A stretch of 36,855 nt of DNA, taken from Kiritimatiellia bacterium (lineage in GTDB: Bacteria > Verrucomicrobiota > Kiritimatiellia > RFP12 > UBA3636). Below are positions 24,140 through 33,054 of the stretch, in pieces (positions within the stretch are counted from its first letter, which is position 1; the number at the start of each line of letters is the position of its first letter). The position numbers and the translations under genes are program-made. Under the pieces are notes generated by a model that did no database searches, was not told the origin of the DNA, and saw only the letters and a program-made list of their open reading frames with translations. Location of the stretch: assembly GCA_017648065.1 (NCBI GenBank), contig JAGCJJ010000076.1, positions 1 through 36,855 on the forward strand. Reading direction: 5' to 3'.

Positions 24140-24606
24140 TAAAGAAGCTCCTCTTCTTTTACAATTGCTTCAATTGCTTTAGCAAGCTTTTCTGCAATTG
24201 TAGCTGCTTCGCCATCTTCATACTTTGCAGCACCAGATGTAAATGCAGGTACAGAAACAGTATCTGATCCATAGCGAGGGATTACATGAAAATGTAGATG
24301 GTCAACAGTCTGACCAGCACAAGCATTGTTGCATTGAAGAATATTTGCACCAGCAGCAAAACCTGTAGAGATTACTGCACGAGCTGCTACACGGACAATG
24401 TACATCAGCTCCTCGTAAACTTCAATCTCTTTCTCTGTATCAAGCTTTACATCAGCAAGATTTTTCCAATGCTGTTTAGGAACAATAAGCATGTGGCCTT
24501 TTTCAATTGGATTGATATCAAGAAATGCAATTACGCGATCGCTTTCATAAACCTTTGTTGAAGGAATTGCACCGTCAATAATTTTGCAAAAAATACAGTT
24601 GTCCAT
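24139..24606 (-). CDS. HIT-family nucleotide hydrolase
   Basis: A 155-residue histidine-triad protein of the Hint/branch I type, which cleaves AMP-linked phosphoramidates or dinucleoside polyphosphates. The triad HLHFHVIP (His 103, 105, 107) with the downstream Pro is intact, and the N-terminal CIFCKII (Cys 4 and 7) is the usual zinc pair. AAGGAG precedes the ATG at 24606. It is translationally coupled to the Minf_1886 gene. Substrate is uncertain. Confidence 0.93.
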   Translation of the reverse strand: MDNCIFCKIIDGAIPSTKVYESDRVIAFLDINPIEKGHMLIVPKQHWKNLADVKLDTEKEIEVYEELMYIVRVAARAVISTGFAAGANILQCNNACAGQTVDHLHFHVIPRYGSDTVSVPAFTSGAAKYEDGEAATIAEKLAKAIEAIVKEEELL

Positions 24607-24658
24607 TTTGAACTCCTTATCTTAAAAATCTGAAATTAGAAAATGATTTTGGAAACTC

Positions 24659-26371
24659 TTAAGCTTCCTGATCCTCTGTTACACGAAGAACCTCTTCAAT
24701 AGTTGTAAAACCATTGAATACTTTGTTCCAACCATCGTCACGAAGAGTTGTCATTCCTTCTTCTATAGCCTTAGCTTTAATGATTGAAGAAGGACGATGC
24801 TCTGTAATTAACTGGCGAAGTGGGTCTGTAACATTAAGTACTTCAAAAATAGCACCACGGCCCTTGTAGCCGGATTTTCCACACTGTTGACACCCTGCCA
24901 CATGATGAATTGTCTTGTTTTTGAAAAGCTCTGGGTCAAGGTGCATTGCACGTAGTAGTTGCGGATCTGCTTCTGCAGGTGCTTTACATGCAGGACAAAG
25001 CCTGCGTAATAGGCGCTGTGCAAGAACAGCTGCTACAGATGATGCAACAAGGAATGGCTCTACATTCATATCAATCAAACGAGCAAATGCACCAGCTGCA
25101 TCATTTGTGTGAAGTGTTGAAAATACCAAGTGACCTGTGAGTGATGCATTGATTGCAATTTCTGCAGTTTCGCGATCACGAATTTCTCCCACCATCATAA
25201 TATCTGGGTCTTGACGCAAGAATGAGCGAAGCACATTTGCAAAGGTTAAACCAATATCTGGCTTAACAAGCACCTGATTGATTCCAGGCATTTCGTATTC
25301 AACAGGCTCTTCGGCAGTAAGAATACGCTTATCCACGGTGTTGATCTCGTGCAAGAATGCATAAAGAGAGGTTGATTTACCAGAACCGGTAGGACCTGTT
25401 ACAAGCACAATGCCGTTAGGACGATGGATTGCGCGAGTAATAACATCAGCATCGCGTTCATTAAGCCCTAACTGCTCCATTCGCACAATGCCTCCGCCTT
25501 TTTGTAGCAAACGCAAGCTTATACTTTCACCATAAATAGTAGGGCAGGTAGATACACGAATATCAATATCCTTGCGATTAACATGAATGCCTATACGACC
25601 ATCCATAGGAAGGCGCTTTTCTGCAATATCCAAATTTGCCATAACCTTGATACGTGAGATAATTGCAGATTGGAGCTTATGAAGCTGTGGCGCCACGTCA
25701 ATCTTGTGTAGCATACCATCGATACGATAGCGAATGCGTAACTCGTGCTCCATTGGCTCCACATGAATATCTGTTGCACCTTGGCGGTCTGCTTCACCAA
25801 TAACCTGGTTTACAAATTTAACAATGCTTGCTTCTTCGGACTCAATGGAATTGAGGTCGTGGCGGCTCATGGTGTCGATAGAATCGGCATCATAACGGCC
25901 TTCCTGAATCATCTTAGCCAAAGTATCACCACCAACACCATAGTAGCGCTGAGATTGCTTTGTAATCTTTTCAGAAACACAAAGCACAGTGTTGATGTTA
26001 TAACCTGTTGCAATGCGTAAGCAGTCTTCTAATTCTGTAGCAGAAAAAGGATCTGAAAGAGCAACAGTTAATATATTACCATCAAAAGCAACAGGAACTG
26101 TATTGTATTGATATGCAGTGCCAGGCTGAATAGTATTGACAATTTCTGGATCTATTTCACGAATTTCTGAAACATCAATATACTCGAGCCCAAGAACTTC
26201 AGCTAGTTTCTTTAGGTAGTCCTCTTCTCCAGCAAGACCCATACGAACAATTGTCGCGGTGATGTTAGCATCATCGGTTACATCCTCTGCTCTTAAACGA
26301 TCTATTTCAACGTCGTTGAATAGTTTTGTTTCGCTTATGTAGCTAAGAATTTCTTCGTCTATCTGGCGCAT
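24659..26371 (-). CDS. GspE/PilB-type secretion or pilus assembly ATPase
   Basis: A 570-residue hexameric ATPase that powers pseudopilus (type II secretion) or type IV pilus assembly. An N-terminal MshEN-like domain (about 1-150) precedes the ATPase with Walker A GPTGSGKS (326-333), the Asp box EEPVEYE (355-360), Walker B-like IMMVGEIRD (391-399) and His box HLVFSTLHTND (414-424). The zinc tetracysteine (Cys 459, 462, 494, 497) is typical of GspE/PilB and absent from retraction ATPase PilT. GspE and PilB cannot be separated from sequence, and no other pilus or secretion genes are nearby. Gap to thrC is 41 bp. Confidence 0.9.
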   Translation of the reverse strand: MRQIDEEILSYISETKLFNDVEIDRLRAEDVTDDANITATIVRMGLAGEEDYLKKLAEVLGLEYIDVSEIREIDPEIVNTIQPGTAYQYNTVPVAFDGNILTVALSDPFSATELEDCLRIATGYNINTVLCVSEKITKQSQRYYGVGGDTLAKMIQEGRYDADSIDTMSRHDLNSIESEEASIVKFVNQVIGEADRQGATDIHVEPMEHELRIRYRIDGMLHKIDVAPQLHKLQSAIISRIKVMANLDIAEKRLPMDGRIGIHVNRKDIDIRVSTCPTIYGESISLRLLQKGGGIVRMEQLGLNERDADVITRAIHRPNGIVLVTGPTGSGKSTSLYAFLHEINTVDKRILTAEEPVEYEMPGINQVLVKPDIGLTFANVLRSFLRQDPDIMMVGEIRDRETAEIAINASLTGHLVFSTLHTNDAAGAFARLIDMNVEPFLVASSVAAVLAQRLLRRLCPACKAPAEADPQLLRAMHLDPELFKNKTIHHVAGCQQCGKSGYKGRGAIFEVLNVTDPLRQLITEHRPSSIIKAKAIEEGMTTLRDDGWNKVFNGFTTIEEVLRVTEDQEA

Positions 26372-26412
26372 ACAATTGTTCTTTCGGGTTTATTTCTCTA
26401 TTTTGTTTTAGA

Positions 26413-27792
26413 TTATTGAAGCTTTTCAATTACGAAAGCAGCAACAGCACCAGCATCTGCTGGAAGATTAAACTTACGTGTTGGCTTGCCTTTTAGTGCT
26501 TCGATTTCTGGAGCAGTAGCAAGATTTGATTCACCAGTTGCATCCTTAATTGCATCAGGGAATTTTGCAGGATGAGCAGTTGCTAAGCAAATTACTGGAG
26601 TTGTTGGTGCCTTATCAAGAGCAACGCTTACGCCAACAGCTGTATGTGGGTCAAGCACGTACTTGCTATCCTCGTAGAAACGCTTGATTGTTGCAAGTGT
26701 CTTAGCTGTGTCAGCTTTGCCTGCAATCATAATCTCATCTAATTCATCAGGGTTACCGATTGTTAGAGACTTTGTTTCTTTAAATTGCTGCATCCAAGCA
26801 CATAGCTGATCAGAATTGCGGTTTGCATGTAGGTATAGCCAGCGCTCAAAATTTGAAGCTACCTGAATATCCATTGATGGACTGATTGTTGGGTGCACAC
26901 CTTCAACATTGTAAACACCTGTGTTGAAGAAGCGAGATAGGATATCATTCTCATTTGTTGCAAGAATTAGCTTGTCAATTGGCAGACCCATTAGGTAAGC
27001 AACATAACCAGCAAAGATATCACCAAAGTTACCAGTAGGTACGCTAAATGAAATCTTATCTGAGCCAGTCTCTTTCATTACCTTTAGGCCAGCATAGAAG
27101 TAGTAAACTACCTGAGCTAGCACGCGAGCCCAATTGATGGAATTTACTGCACCAAGTGAATACTTGTCTTTGAAATTCAAATCGCCGAAAAGTGTCTTTA
27201 CAATTGCCTGAGCATCATCAAATGTGCCATCAACAGCAATATTGTATACATTTGCATCCATAACAGATGTCATCTGTAGCTCCTGTACAGCACTTACGCG
27301 TCCATTAGGGTGCATAACAAAGATGTTGATGCCTTTGCGACCACGAACACCATGTATAGCTGCAGAGCCAGTATCGCCAGATGTTGCTGCAATAATGTTA
27401 AGCTTTGCTCCTGTCTTATTTAGGATAAGCTCAAACATATTACCTAAAAATTGAAGAGCAACATCTTTGAATGCAAAGGTAGGTCCATGGAAAAGCTCTA
27501 GAATATATACAGGGCCAACATTTTGGGTAGGTGTTATTTCTGGGTGACGGAAAGTCGCGTAGCTCTTTTCAATAACAGAGCGTAGCTCTTGCTCTGTTAA
27601 ATCATCAGCATATAGCTTCATGATTTCATAAGCAAGCTCAGTATATGGAAGGTCTGCCCATGCAGAAAGCTTGTCCTTAATGCATGGAAATTCTTCTGGA
27701 AGCATTAGTCCGCCATCGCGAGCAAGACCTGTCATAACAGCGTTAGAAAAACTAATTGGTGCGGTTCCACCGCGGGTGCTAATATATTTCAT
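26413..27792 (-). CDS. thrC: Threonine synthase
   Basis: Pyridoxal-phosphate enzyme making threonine from O-phosphohomoserine. The PLP lysine is Lys 109 in FAFKDVA, preceded by LFHGPT, followed by SGDTGSAAIHGVRG and SVPTGNFGDIFAGY. With the ATG at 27792 the protein is 459 residues and begins MKYISTRGG, the typical N-terminus. An in-frame upstream ATG at 27846 would add 18 residues (MIYGIIYKV...), but the promoter at 27830-27859 would place it upstream of transcription, so I reject it. Confidence 0.95.
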   Translation of the reverse strand: MKYISTRGGTAPISFSNAVMTGLARDGGLMLPEEFPCIKDKLSAWADLPYTELAYEIMKLYADDLTEQELRSVIEKSYATFRHPEITPTQNVGPVYILELFHGPTFAFKDVALQFLGNMFELILNKTGAKLNIIAATSGDTGSAAIHGVRGRKGINIFVMHPNGRVSAVQELQMTSVMDANVYNIAVDGTFDDAQAIVKTLFGDLNFKDKYSLGAVNSINWARVLAQVVYYFYAGLKVMKETGSDKISFSVPTGNFGDIFAGYVAYLMGLPIDKLILATNENDILSRFFNTGVYNVEGVHPTISPSMDIQVASNFERWLYLHANRNSDQLCAWMQQFKETKSLTIGNPDELDEIMIAGKADTAKTLATIKRFYEDSKYVLDPHTAVGVSVALDKAPTTPVICLATAHPAKFPDAIKDATGESNLATAPEIEALKGKPTRKFNLPADAGAVAAFVIEKLQ

Positions 27793-27829
27793 TTTTTTAT
27801 ACTTCAAAATTAGGTTAAAAACTTTGTAT

Positions 27830-27859
27830 ATAATACCATAAATCACACTTGATAAGCAA
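27830..27859 (-). promoter_or_regulatory. Promoter of thrC
   Basis: On the minus strand TTGCTT (27854-27859), 18-bp spacer, TATTAT (27830-27835). RNA would start about 27823, leaving a leader of about 30 nt to the ATG at 27792. Confidence 0.55.
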
Positions 27860-27950
27860 TATACTTCATGATTATCTCAATTTTTTTATGTTTTGTAATT
27901 TACGAAACTATATACGTTTGTTTTGATAAATTGAAAAGGTTGAATTGATG

Positions 27951-28607
27951 TTAATCGTTTTTCCAAATAAAACGATGATTTATTGCTTCGCCTCCATCAA
28001 CTAATATGCTTTGTCCTGTGCAAAAGCGATTAACTACAGTAAGAAAATATGCCCATTGTGCTATTTCTTCAGGTGTCGCCCAACGGCGCAATGGAGTTTC
28101 ATCCATAATTTGTTCCCAAAGCTCTTTATCCTCCATAACACATTTATTTAGAGGAGTTAACACACCTCCTGGATCAAGGCTATTGCAAGTTGCATTAAAT
28201 TTTGCAACTCGTTTTGCTACATTCTTAGTATAGGCTAGTACTCCTCCTTTGCTTGCACAATATTCAGGGAATTCTGATCCTGTATGAGCACTGGCAGAAC
28301 CAATATTTAATATTGAAGAAATATTTTCTTGAATGCCATATTTCTCTGTAATATGAATCAATGCCTTGAGGTTTGTGTTGATATCATCCTCATTCTGCGT
28401 ACCTGCATTATTGATAAGAATATTTATTTCATTAAGTTCAGGAAGTGAAGCAGTGTCTCGAATATCGCAAGTATAGTGAGTGTAACAATTGTTAGAAATG
28501 TTAGCTTCTTGTCTGTCAATACCAATTACAACATGTCCCTCTTTCAAAAACAGTTCTGCCACCGCTTTACCGATGCCTTGGCTTGTTCCAGTAATTAAAA
28601 TTTTCAT
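27951..28607 (-). CDS. Short-chain dehydrogenase/reductase
   Basis: A 218-residue classical SDR. TGTSQGIG (6-13) is the cofactor loop, NNAG (66-69) a structural motif, and Ser 104/106 with Tyr 116 and Lys 120 (YCASKGG) the catalytic set. The C-terminal DPGGVLTPLN and GQSILVDGGEAIN are typical. An Asp (IGIDR) after the second strand suggests NAD(H) rather than NADP(H). It starts about 10 bp after the transporter gene stop and is probably co-transcribed with it. The substrate is unknown. Confidence 0.88.
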   Translation of the reverse strand: MKILITGTSQGIGKAVAELFLKEGHVVIGIDRQEANISNNCYTHYTCDIRDTASLPELNEINILINNAGTQNEDDINTNLKALIHITEKYGIQENISSILNIGSASAHTGSEFPEYCASKGGVLAYTKNVAKRVAKFNATCNSLDPGGVLTPLNKCVMEDKELWEQIMDETPLRRWATPEEIAQWAYFLTVVNRFCTGQSILVDGGEAINHRFIWKND

Positions 28608-28616
28608 AGTTTAGCC

Positions 28617-29366
28617 TCATCGTTTGTTTATGTAGCTTAAGTATTCTGTGCCAATAGCATGAGTTCTCCATCCTTTAAGTATTTTATAACTAATAGGGGA
28701 GAAAACAATTTGAATAATCAATTCTAAAATTGCTCCAGCCAAAGAACATGTTATGCATTGCAAAATGGTCCAATGAAAACCATCCCAAAAAATTGGGGCA
28801 AATCCAACGAATACGATTAATGAAAATATTAGGTTGTCGCAAAACTGGGCAACAATTGAGGAAACATAACATTGCATTATGAATGCAAGTTTACCATTTG
28901 GATTTTGCTTAAATCCTTTTCCAATTGTCCAATTTAGGAAATTATTTATGCCAGCAGAAGTAAGGAATGCAATGGTACTGCCTAAAAGAATAAACCAAGT
29001 ACCGCCAAGAATGTTGTTTAAAGCAGTATAATCTGCTGCGCTGGAAGGAATTATGCTGGCGATATAAAATATCATACATGTAAGAAGATTTACACTGGTT
29101 GCTAAGATTGCAATTTTTGTAGATGCCTTTGGCCCAAAATACATAGTAATGGTGTCCATACATAAAAAGGCAAGCCATGAAATAAGAAATCCCCCATCAA
29201 TTGCAATCCATTCATTTTGGAAAATTGTTTTATTTGCTAATAGATTCATACAAATGACACTGACCACAAATAGCGTTACTATCATTGTGGGAATGCTTCT
29301 CAAAAGAATAGCAGTTTCTACTCTTTCTAGTTGTATTTTGTCTTTTAGCGATTTAATTATGTTCAT
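28617..29366 (-). CDS. VUT/YhhQ-family queuosine-precursor transporter
   Basis: A membrane protein of about six to seven helices matching the VUT family (YhhQ/QPTR), which imports preQ0, preQ1 or queuine. Family marks are SVICMNLLANK near the N-terminus, ISWLAFLCMDTITMYFGPKAS and SIVAQFCDNLIFSLIVFVG. The ATG at 29366 gives a family-like N-terminus (about 249 residues). An in-frame TTG at 29414 has a strong AGGAGG 5 bases upstream and would add 16 residues; the ATG has no ribosome site. I prefer the ATG on family grounds, but the choice is uncertain. It follows tRNA-Ser and precedes the SDR gene. QueH elsewhere in the window supports a queuosine role. Confidence 0.82.
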   Translation of the reverse strand: MNIIKSLKDKIQLERVETAILLRSIPTMIVTLFVVSVICMNLLANKTIFQNEWIAIDGGFLISWLAFLCMDTITMYFGPKASTKIAILATSVNLLTCMIFYIASIIPSSAADYTALNNILGGTWFILLGSTIAFLTSAGINNFLNWTIGKGFKQNPNGKLAFIMQCYVSSIVAQFCDNLIFSLIVFVGFAPIFWDGFHWTILQCITCSLAGAILELIIQIVFSPISYKILKGWRTHAIGTEYLSYINKR

Positions 29367-29447
29367 TGGGTAAATGTATACAAAATAAGGGGTCGTAGGT
29401 TTTGTCTTTACCAATTCCCCCTCCTATTCCTTAATATAAATGCAAAT

Positions 29448-29539
29448 TGGCGGAGGAAGAGGGATTCGAACCCCCGATACGATTGCTCGTATTCCTGATT
29501 TCGAGTCAGGTGCATTCAACCAAGCTCTGCCATTCCTCC
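29448..29539 (-). tRNA. tRNA-Ser (CGA)
   Basis: A 92-nt class II tRNA with encoded CCA. The acceptor stem is ggaggaa/ttcctcc (29533-29539 with 29452-29458), with a G discriminator and a long variable arm. The anticodon arm ctgact-CGA-aatcag reads UCG codons. The GGTTCGAATCC T-arm is intact. It has its own promoter at 29563-29591. Confidence 0.97.
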
Positions 29540-29562
29540 AAAGTAAACAGGGATTTGGCATA

Positions 29563-29591
29563 AATGTATCAAATATAGGTTTGATATTCAA
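29563..29591 (-). promoter_or_regulatory. Promoter of tRNA-Ser
   Basis: On the minus strand TTGAAT (29586-29591), 17-bp spacer, TACATT (29563-29568), about 24 bp before the tRNA 5' end at 29539. Confidence 0.55.
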
Positions 29592-29629
29592 GATAAGTTT
29601 GGAGGAGTAAGATTTGACAAATTACTATA

Positions 29630-29662
29630 AAAACAAAAAATCCGCGCATCTAAGCACGGATT
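29630..29662 (-). terminator. Terminator of tRNA-Leu
   Basis: On the minus strand aatccgtgc (29654-29662) pairs with gcgcggatt (29639-29647) apart from one mismatch, with a 6-base loop, followed by six or more Ts. Confidence 0.75.
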
Positions 29663-29670
29663 ATTTAGAA

Positions 29671-29753
29671 TGGTGGGCGAGGTGGGACTTGAACCCACAA
29701 GCCGGAGCACTAGATCCTAAGTCTAGCGTGTTTGCCAATTTCACCACTCGCCC
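29671..29753 (-). tRNA. tRNA-Leu (TAG)
   Basis: An 83-nt class II tRNA with encoded CCA. The acceptor is ctcgccc/gggcgag and the discriminator is A. Anticodon stem ctaga/tctag holds the loop cttagga, giving TAG, which reads CUA and CUN codons. The T-arm GGTTCAAGTCC is intact. It is flanked by its own promoter and terminator. Confidence 0.97.
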
Positions 29754-29783
29754 GACAAGCCTTATCGGCTGAAAGTGGCGCTA

Positions 29784-29813
29784 ATTTTAGCACAAAATTA
29801 AAATCGAAGTCAA
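29784..29813 (-). promoter_or_regulatory. Promoter of tRNA-Leu
   Basis: On the minus strand TTGACT (29808-29813), 18-bp spacer, TAAAAT (29784-29789), with the RNA start near 29777. Confidence 0.65.
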
Positions 29814-29934
29814 GCACTATTTAATTTTTTTTTATTTTTTTATTTTATAGGAGTAAAATGACTTAAGTAAATATTAAGTTTTGTGTATGCGAAACAATGA
29901 ATAATTCGTTGAGGAGAAGAGATTTATTTGGCTT

Positions 29935-29963
29935 TTGCTTGACTTTGTAAATGAGTTTATACT
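29935..29963 (+). promoter_or_regulatory. Possible promoter of the 30049 surface-protein gene
   Basis: TTGCTT (29935-29940), 17 bp, TATACT (29958-29963), giving a leader of about 80 nt. A nearby alternative pairs TTGACT (29939-29944) with TAAATT (29963-29968) at 18 bp. The rest of the 29814-30034 gap is T- and A-rich and holds no gene I can see. Confidence 0.4.
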
Positions 29964-30048
29964 AAATTATAAAATAGTTTTAAGTGGTTATGTTTTGCTA
30001 CGTTATTTTTATTTTGAACCTGACAAATAAATAGATTATAGGGATTAT

Positions 30049-32859
30049 ATGAGAAAATTTTCTTTACTTTTTCTTTGCTTTGCATTCGGTTCTTTGAATG
30101 CAACTGTATATCAACCAGGTATGTGGTTCCATCATGAACCAACAAAGGAAATATTGGATACAAAGCAATTTCCAAGTATTGCAGCTATTGAAGGAGTAAC
30201 TCCATGCCAAGGTGTTTTCATGGAGTATACTGATTCTTCTATAAGTATGGACGTTCCAGCAGGAGGTTCCGCAGGATCTGGAACTAATTTATATAATAAT
30301 GTGGTCTATACTTGGTATCGAAATGAGATGTTTGGATACGAAGGCCTTTTCTTCGTTGAAAATGGCAAAACTTATACCGTTTCAAAGGACCATGGACGCT
30401 ATATGCGTGTAATTATAGATGGTCAACAGTTATTCTCTGATACTGGTTGGTTTAATCATCCTAATGGCAAATACACTGCCACAAAAACTGGCTTTGTTAA
30501 TTTAGAAGTTCGTGGTGGTATCAATGGTGAAAATTATATTGGCCCACTATCCCAAAATTTTGGTACCGGTTATAATACAACAGGTCTAGATTATAAAAGC
30601 TCTACATGGGGCAAAGATCCTTGGAAACCATTCCTTGACCCAGGAGATTGCTCTTTACTTCGCATAGTTAAGAGTGAAACAGATTACATGACAATGGATA
30701 ATGTTGAAGTAGATGGCGATGATTTGATTATTACTGCTACCTTTAATGATGTTCCTGCAGATGGCGTGCTATCCCTAATGTATGGCAATAATGATGGAAA
30801 AGAAATTTCTGCTCATTGGGAAAATGCTTACAAAATAGGAACTGTTCCAGCAGGTGATACACAAGCTGCTCAATATAGAGTGCCAAATGTTGCTACAGCA
30901 AGCTTTGTTGCATTGCGTCTGCAGCGTACAGATTATGCTACTGAACCATATCTACAGTTTTCTGCTTCAAGAACTGTTCCAAAACCAACTCCAATTTTTA
31001 ATTTGGTCAATACAATAGTTGGTTATTCTAATTTAGTTTTTAATGCAACAGTTGGCTCTTCTGGTACTGGAGCTACTAGTGTTGATGCTGCAATTCAAAT
31101 TTCAACTGATGCTGCATTTTCAAATATTGTCAAGACAGAGCCTCTTACATTAACAGATGCTGGTGATGAGATTCTTAATGTTGTTGCTCTTTCAAGTAAT
31201 ACTGTTTACTATGCTCGTATCTACGGAACTAATAACGTAGGTCAAGTAGGTATGTCTGGAACAATTGGTCCAGTATGTACACTTACTCCTACTGCAGTAA
31301 CTGCTGGTACAACTGGAGCCCCAGCTACATTAGGTGGTATTGCAACCACACTTACTATTAAAGATTTTGGTGAGGATTCTAATGATGCTAAGGCATGCAT
31401 TGAGGTTTCAACTTCATCTAGTTTCTCAAGTGTAGATGCTTCTTCTGATTTTGTTGATATTCCTCTTAATACACCGACGGTTCTTACTGCTTTCCATGTT
31501 AAAGAGGGAGAGAAATTCTATTATAGAGCAAAGATCATTAACTCATGGGGTATTGTTACTTATACTCCTGTTGTTGGTCCTATTGAGTCAAAGGCATTCC
31601 CATTTGTTCCAACAGATGTTATTTGGACGGTTGAGGATAATGGCACTTTGACTGTTTCTATAAATATTTTAGCGGTGGAGTGGGAATCATCTGCTGCACT
31701 TTATGTAAATGGTGTAGAAACAGGTTCCACTTATAATTTCAGTGAGCCAGGTGTAATTTCCTGGACCGGTATTCCTGCCCCAACAGTAGATACTCCAATT
31801 TCTGTAAGATTGAGTGCTGAAGCAGATGTCTCAATTTATGAGAAGGGTTACTACTATAATGATTATTTAGCAACTGTTATTCCTGGTTCTGCATCTTGGA
31901 AGAAAGGCTGGGTGTATTTCAGTGATTCAAAGACATTACGTTGGACAGATAAGCTTGGCTTTGAAAATGTAATTTCAAATGTAAATAAAAACACAAGTAA
32001 TAATACTTATAAGATAGATAATTCGCAGAAAGAAAATCAACTTGCCTTAAATATAGATTTTTCTGTTGGCTTTGTTGAGGAGGGATGGAGTCTGCCAGAA
32101 CGACTTCCTTCACGTTTTAATGGAGGTTATACAACCAACTTTGTATTCCCTGCAGGAACGAAATCTATTGAACATGGATTCTTTGAAAATACAACCAGCC
32201 TTCGTTCTGTAGAATTTAATGAAGGACTTTTAGATTTAGGTTATGGTAGTAGTAGATATAATCCATTTAATTCAGCAACATCATTGGAGAGAATAGGTGA
32301 ACTTCCAAAGAGCCTGACAAATATTGCTTCTGGTTTTTGTAATAATTGCCCAAAGCTAGGGGGCGATATTGTTTGGCCTGCTAATGTGAAAGTTGTGGAT
32401 AAATCTGCTTTTTGTGGTACTAAGATTTCATCAATTGTATTTCCAAAAGGTGTTACACATATTGGTCCGTATGGAACTGAAGGACGTATGTTGTCTAAAA
32501 ACAACAATATTAAGGATATTTGGCTGTCAGAAACTGTCGTTTATGTGTCAGGTCGTATGTTCTCGGATACAACAAGTGATCTTGGTGTAAATGTTTGGTA
32601 TAGTAAATTCCCTACACAAGGTTGGCATTCTGCTCAGTTTTCAAATACTAAGTCATATACTGTTACAAATTATTTTGAGTGGCGTTCAAGAGAGCAATTC
32701 TATGAATTTGCAGAAACGAACAACCAGAAATTTGTGTTTACATTCCCAGAAACATTTGATGGTATAGGCACATGGAAGGATGGCTCTGCTCAAACACAAA
32801 TTATTCGCTGGTGGAAAAATCCTGATTTGGACCCACCTATGATGCTAATACTTAAGTAA
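30049..32859 (+). CDS. Large secreted protein: PA14-like, FN3-like and BspA-type LRR domains
   Basis: A 936-residue exported protein with a signal peptide (about 1-18, ending ...FGSLNA). The mature N-terminus begins TVYQPGMW and runs into a PA14-like carbohydrate-binding module (about 20-200) with YEGLFFVENGKTYTVSKDHGRYMRVIIDGQ. Two beta-sandwich repeats of FN3 type follow (about 325-420 and 425-525), each with a STDAAFS or STSSSFS strand and a Y-x-A-x-(I/V) strand. Residues about 700-830 are BspA-type leucine-rich repeats (SLRSVEFNEGL, SIVFPKGVTHIG). No sorting tail such as PEP-CTERM is visible. The likely role is binding host or plant glycans or matrix. The terminator at 32941-32983 and a gene-own promoter make it a single transcript. 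Confidence 0.75.
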   Translation: MRKFSLLFLCFAFGSLNATVYQPGMWFHHEPTKEILDTKQFPSIAAIEGVTPCQGVFMEYTDSSISMDVPAGGSAGSGTNLYNNVVYTWYRNEMFGYEGLFFVENGKTYTVSKDHGRYMRVIIDGQQLFSDTGWFNHPNGKYTATKTGFVNLEVRGGINGENYIGPLSQNFGTGYNTTGLDYKSSTWGKDPWKPFLDPGDCSLLRIVKSETDYMTMDNVEVDGDDLIITATFNDVPADGVLSLMYGNNDGKEISAHWENAYKIGTVPAGDTQAAQYRVPNVATASFVALRLQRTDYATEPYLQFSASRTVPKPTPIFNLVNTIVGYSNLVFNATVGSSGTGATSVDAAIQISTDAAFSNIVKTEPLTLTDAGDEILNVVALSSNTVYYARIYGTNNVGQVGMSGTIGPVCTLTPTAVTAGTTGAPATLGGIATTLTIKDFGEDSNDAKACIEVSTSSSFSSVDASSDFVDIPLNTPTVLTAFHVKEGEKFYYRAKIINSWGIVTYTPVVGPIESKAFPFVPTDVIWTVEDNGTLTVSINILAVEWESSAALYVNGVETGSTYNFSEPGVISWTGIPAPTVDTPISVRLSAEADVSIYEKGYYYNDYLATVIPGSASWKKGWVYFSDSKTLRWTDKLGFENVISNVNKNTSNNTYKIDNSQKENQLALNIDFSVGFVEEGWSLPERLPSRFNGGYTTNFVFPAGTKSIEHGFFENTTSLRSVEFNEGLLDLGYGSSRYNPFNSATSLERIGELPKSLTNIASGFCNNCPKLGGDIVWPANVKVVDKSAFCGTKISSIVFPKGVTHIGPYGTEGRMLSKNNNIKDIWLSETVVYVSGRMFSDTTSDLGVNVWYSKFPTQGWHSAQFSNTKSYTVTNYFEWRSREQFYEFAETNNQKFVFTFPETFDGIGTWKDGSAQTQIIRWWKNPDLDPPMMLILK

Positions 32860-32940
32860 AATTCATGAATTGTCGAGTATTCATAACTAGTTAATTTTTT
32901 AATAACAGAGACTAGTAAATCCCGAAAGTTTGGTTTATAA

Positions 32941-32983
32941 GCACACGGCATCAACCAATTGGCTTTGATGTTGTGTGCTTTTT
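32941..32983 (+). terminator. Intrinsic terminator after the first surface-protein gene
   Basis: gcacacggcatcaa (32941-32954) pairs with ttgatgttgtgtgc (32965-32978) over 14 bp, including two G-T pairs, followed by TTTTT and a further T-run. Confidence 0.85.
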
Positions 32984-33002
32984 ATATCTTTTTTGAGTGT
33001 AT

Positions 33003-33042
33003 TTGTAAAATCGTGCCAAATTCTTATAAAATCGTGCCAAAT
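33003..33042 (+). repeat. Two direct repeats upstream of the second surface-protein promoter
   Basis: Copies at 33003-33021 and 33024-33042 share taaaatcgtgccaaat, with one difference over 19 bp, and are spaced 21 bp apart, two helical turns. They end 12 bp before the -35, an expected place for an activator-binding pair. Confidence 0.7.
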
Positions 33043-33054
33043 ATGTTAAATATA

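Noticed and set aside
27793-27846. Upstream ATG of thrC (adds MIYGIIYKV...)
   Set aside because: The extension matches no threonine synthase N-terminus and lies upstream of the predicted transcription start.
29367-29414. TTG start at 29414 as the definite transporter start
   Set aside because: Its AGGAGG is attractive, but the family N-terminus begins at the ATG at 29366; left open.
29367-29447. preQ1 riboswitch before the VUT transporter
   Set aside because: The G- and C-runs could pair, but the conserved preQ1-I loop and A-rich tail, or class II/III layout, are not recognisable. Kept only as a possible leader structure.
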